This document shows, piece after piece, positions 6,559 through 8,181 of a DNA stretch of 8,181 nucleotides. A model generated the notes under the pieces. That model was not told the DNA's origin. It did no database searches and was given only the letters and a program-made list of their open reading frames with translations. Origin of the DNA: Bacillota bacterium (lineage in GTDB: Bacteria; Bacillota; Dethiobacteria; Dethiobacterales; Dethiobacteraceae); assembly GCA_018725345.1 (NCBI GenBank), contig QLUI01000066.1:1-8181 (forward strand). The letters are read 5' to 3'. The number at the start of each line of letters is the position of its first letter. The first letter of the stretch is position 1. The translations under genes and the position numbers were made by a program.

Positions 6559-7209
6559 TTATAAAGATTTGGTCATCTCGGTCACTTCTGCTGCTAAGTA
6601 ACACACTTTTTTTTCAAGGCCTTCGCCCATTTCATAACGGGTAAAACGCCGGATGGTGATGTTTTCACCGATTTTCGCAATCTTCTCTTTCAGTAAATCG
6701 TTAATCGTCACATCAGTATCTCGGACAAATGATTGCTCCAACAGGCAATTCTCTGCATAATACTTCTCTATGCGACCGACTACAATTTTCTCCACCACTT
6801 TTTCAGGCTTGCCTTCGTTAAGAGCCTGAGCGGTCAGAATTTCTTTCTCTTTGTCCAGAACAGCCTGAGGAACATCATCCTTTGAAAGAAACTGGGGATT
6901 AGTAGCCGCAATTTGCATTGCCACGTCCCTGACAAAAGTGCGGAACTCTTCAGTACGACCTACAAAGTCTGTCTCACAGTTCACTTCAAGCAAAACTCCA
7001 ATTTTACCGCCAAGATGAATATATGATTCTACTATTCCTTCGGCAGCAATCCGGCCTGATTTTTTTGCGGCAGCAGCCAAACCTTTTTCACGCAGATATT
7101 CACAGGCTTTAGTAAGGTCACCGCCGGTTTCGTTCAATGCCTTCTTGCAGTCCATCATTCCTGCCCCTGTCTTCTCACGGAGCTCTTTTACAACTGATGC
7201 GGTAATCAT
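6559..7209 (-). CDS. tsf: Elongation factor Ts (short form)
   Basis: EF-Ts is the guanine-nucleotide exchange factor that releases GDP from EF-Tu in the cytoplasm. The N-terminal UBA-like domain (about 1-50) carries the family signature LREKTGAGMMDCKKAL, and the core domain holds the EF-Tu contact motif TDFV at 80-83 (within NCETDFVGR). At 216 aa it is the short type lacking much of the C-terminal part of the ~290-aa enzymes of E. coli and Bacillus. Short EF-Ts is normal in Thermus and many Clostridia, so this is a lineage trait, not truncation. The ATG at 7207-7209 has GGAGG 7 nt upstream. Terminator-like hairpins lie on both sides, which suggests expression is tuned separately from rpsB and from the genes downstream. 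Confidence 0.98.
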   Translation of the reverse strand: MITASVVKELREKTGAGMMDCKKALNETGGDLTKACEYLREKGLAAAAKKSGRIAAEGIVESYIHLGGKIGVLLEVNCETDFVGRTEEFRTFVRDVAMQIAATNPQFLSKDDVPQAVLDKEKEILTAQALNEGKPEKVVEKIVVGRIEKYYAENCLLEQSFVRDTDVTINDLLKEKIAKIGENITIRRFTRYEMGEGLEKKVCYLAAEVTEMTKSL

Positions 7210-7238
7210 TCTTTATCCTCCACTTCTTCAGGGCTTGT

Positions 7239-7267
7239 AAAAAAGCCGGGCATTCCGCCCGGGCCTT
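7239..7267 (-). terminator. Intrinsic terminator/attenuator between rpsB and tsf
   Basis: On the minus strand, a stem CCGGGC/GCCCGG (7257-7262 with 7246-7251) closes a GGAAT loop. It can be extended by A-U and G-C/G-U pairs around one bulged C, and runs into TTTTTT (7239-7244). This is a textbook rho-independent terminator shape. Because tsf follows at once with no visible promoter, it most likely ends part of the transcripts and lets the rest read through. Confidence 0.8.
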
Positions 7268-7279
7268 CTCTCCTGGCCT

Positions 7280-8026
7280 TTAAGATTCTAATATTACTGG
7301 GGCGACTCTTTCCACATCATCCACTACAACCATGTGATCCTGACGGCCTTCAAGGCCTTCCAGCACGGCATCTGCCAGGCGACCTGAAATCAGTTTGACA
7401 GCCCGGATTGCATCGTCATTACCTGGAATCAAGTGATCAATCTCGTCTGGATCGCAATTGGTATCGACAATAGCGACGATAGGAATCCCCAATTTGCGGG
7501 CTTCAGCCACAGCAATCCTCTCTTTGCGAGGATCCACGATGAACAAAGCATCAGGAAGACTGCGCATATTGCGGACGCCCGAAAGGAATTTGTTCAGCTT
7601 CTCATGCTCGTGGCGAAGCTTAATAACTTCCTTCTTTGGCAAGACATCAAATGTGCCTTCCGCTTCCATTTTTTCAAGCTCAATCAAACGGTTTACACGG
7701 TTTCTTATGGTCTTAAAATTAGTTAGCATACCGCCAAGCCAGCGCTGATTCACGTAATACATGCCACAACGTTCTGCCTCAGATTGAACCGATTCCTGCG
7801 CCTGCTTCTTTGTTCCGACAAACATAATCTTCCCGCCGTCGGCGACAAGCTGTTTGACATGATGATAAGCATCATCAATCATTCTTACGGTTTTCTGCAG
7901 ATCAATAATATAGATCCCGTTTCTTTCCGTAAAAATATAGGGCTTCATTTTTGGATTCCAACGGCGCGTCTGATGACCAAAATGGACACCGGCTTCAAGC
8001 AATTGTTTCATTGAGACTACTGGCAA
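7280..8026 (-). CDS. rpsB: 30S ribosomal protein S2
   Basis: This is a structural protein of the small ribosomal subunit; S2 sits on the back of the 30S between head and body and is among the last proteins to assemble. The 248 residues match the usual bacterial S2 length. The diagnostic N-terminal block is present: MKQLLEAGVHFGHQ, then TRRWNPKMKPYIF and NGIYIIDLQKT (about 37-46). Further family blocks are QRWLGGMLTNF (about 94-104), LPDALFIVDPRKE (158-169) and the C-terminal IPIVAIVDTNCDP (181-193). The start is TTG at 8024-8026, which gives the MPVVSMKQLL beginning expected for Bacillota S2; the first internal ATG (8009-8011) would remove five conserved residues. It is the first gene of the operon, 70 nt ahead of tsf, and is followed by an attenuator hairpin. 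Expression is probably high. Confidence 0.98.
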   Translation of the reverse strand: MPVVSMKQLLEAGVHFGHQTRRWNPKMKPYIFTERNGIYIIDLQKTVRMIDDAYHHVKQLVADGGKIMFVGTKKQAQESVQSEAERCGMYYVNQRWLGGMLTNFKTIRNRVNRLIELEKMEAEGTFDVLPKKEVIKLRHEHEKLNKFLSGVRNMRSLPDALFIVDPRKERIAVAEARKLGIPIVAIVDTNCDPDEIDHLIPGNDDAIRAVKLISGRLADAVLEGLEGRQDHMVVVDDVERVAPVILES

Positions 8027-8130
8027 ATCCTACACGTCCTCTCTGTTTTTCCTCCGCTCCCATCATCTTTTTGCGGCACCGGAAATCCGGCACTCCCGCA
8101 GCCATCAGGTAAGCGTGTGTTTTTAACGCC
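8027..8130 (-). promoter_or_regulatory. rpsB 5' leader with hairpin, candidate S2 autoregulatory region
   Basis: This is the untranslated leader between the predicted transcription start and the rpsB start codon. It holds a GC-rich hairpin at 8072-8100: outer stem TGCGG/CCGCA and inner stem CCGG/CCGG with an ATTT loop, separated by an asymmetric internal loop. The hairpin is followed by AAAAAGATGATGG and no U-tract, so it is not an intrinsic terminator. The likely Shine-Dalgarno is AGAGAGGA (8037-8044), 11 nt from the start measured from the AGAGG core. A stronger GGAGG at 8051-8055 lies 24 nt upstream, too far to serve rpsB directly. S2 is known to repress its own mRNA through the leader in E. 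coli; that the same happens here is inference. Confidence 0.5.
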
Positions 8131-8137
8131 AAAACGT

Positions 8138-8166
8138 AGTATAACACAGCTTGTCAGAATTGGCAA
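8138..8166 (-). promoter_or_regulatory. Sigma-A-type promoter of the rpsB operon
   Basis: Read on the minus strand, a -35 box TTGCCA (8161-8166, 5/6 match to TTGACA) is followed after exactly 17 nt by a -10 box TATACT (8138-8143, 5/6 match to TATAAT). The -10 is preceded by TGT, giving an extended -10 (TGnTATACT). Transcription would start near 8130, leaving a leader of about 100 nt before rpsB. It is the only convincing promoter I see in the non-coding parts of the window, so it probably drives the whole gene series. Start site and strength are inferred from the boxes alone. Confidence 0.8.
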
Positions 8167-8181
8167 CGTAGCATAAGTTTT

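Noticed and set aside
8009..8011. Internal ATG as the rpsB start
   Set aside because: It would cut off PVVS-type residues conserved in Bacillota S2 proteins; the TTG at 8024-8026 gives the family's usual N-terminus and has an upstream purine-rich site.
8061..8066. ATGATG in the rpsB leader as a leader-peptide start
   Set aside because: It is out of frame with rpsB, has no Shine-Dalgarno at a proper distance, and would run into rpsB without any recognisable peptide.
1..8181. A hidden accessory system (toxin-antitoxin, defence, mobile island)
   Set aside because: Nine of ten genes are universal or near-universal housekeeping genes in conserved order with tight spacing; only the 69-aa gene is unexplained and it has no toxin, nuclease or DNA-binding features that I can recognise.

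Overview
The window is ordinary core chromosome of a Bacillota (Firmicutes) bacterium. Gene order, strong GGAGG-type ribosome binding sites and a short (216 aa) EF-Ts suggest the Clostridia/Negativicutes side (Peptococcaceae- or Sporomusa-like) rather than Bacillus or Clostridium sensu stricto. That placement is inference from layout and protein character; I could not run a search. Base composition looks balanced (roughly mid-40s to 50% GC by eye) and even throughout. I see no insertion sequence, tRNA or rRNA gene, CRISPR array, prophage gene or sign of recent transfer.

All ten genes lie on the minus strand, so transcription runs from high to low coordinates. Reading in that direction: a sigma-A-type promoter (about 8138-8166) and a leader of about 100 nt with a GC-rich hairpin; rpsB (ribosomal protein S2); an intrinsic terminator/attenuator; tsf (EF-Ts); a second terminator-like hairpin; pyrH (UMP kinase); frr (ribosome recycling factor); a 69-codon gene of unknown function; a third terminator-like hairpin; uppS (undecaprenyl diphosphate synthase); cdsA (CDP-diglyceride synthase); dxr (DXP reductoisomerase); rseP/rasP (site-2 intramembrane protease); and ispG (HMBPP synthase). 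A Shine-Dalgarno sequence at the low-coordinate edge shows that another gene, by synteny probably proS, starts just outside.

The first half makes translation and RNA-precursor proteins: S2, EF-Ts, UMP kinase and RRF. The second half makes envelope precursors. Dxr and IspG are two steps of the MEP isoprenoid pathway, UppS uses the resulting IPP to build the C55 carrier for cell-wall polymers, CdsA makes the CDP-diacylglycerol precursor of phospholipids, and RseP is a membrane protease. The three hairpins inside the operon fall where expression would be expected to step down from very abundant products (S2, EF-Ts) to low-abundance membrane enzymes.

I did not find an exciting undescribed system. 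The least explained item is the 69-aa protein between frr and uppS. Other points worth a look are the series of intra-operon terminators, the rpsB leader with a possible alternative fold, and two start-codon problems (cdsA, pyrH).
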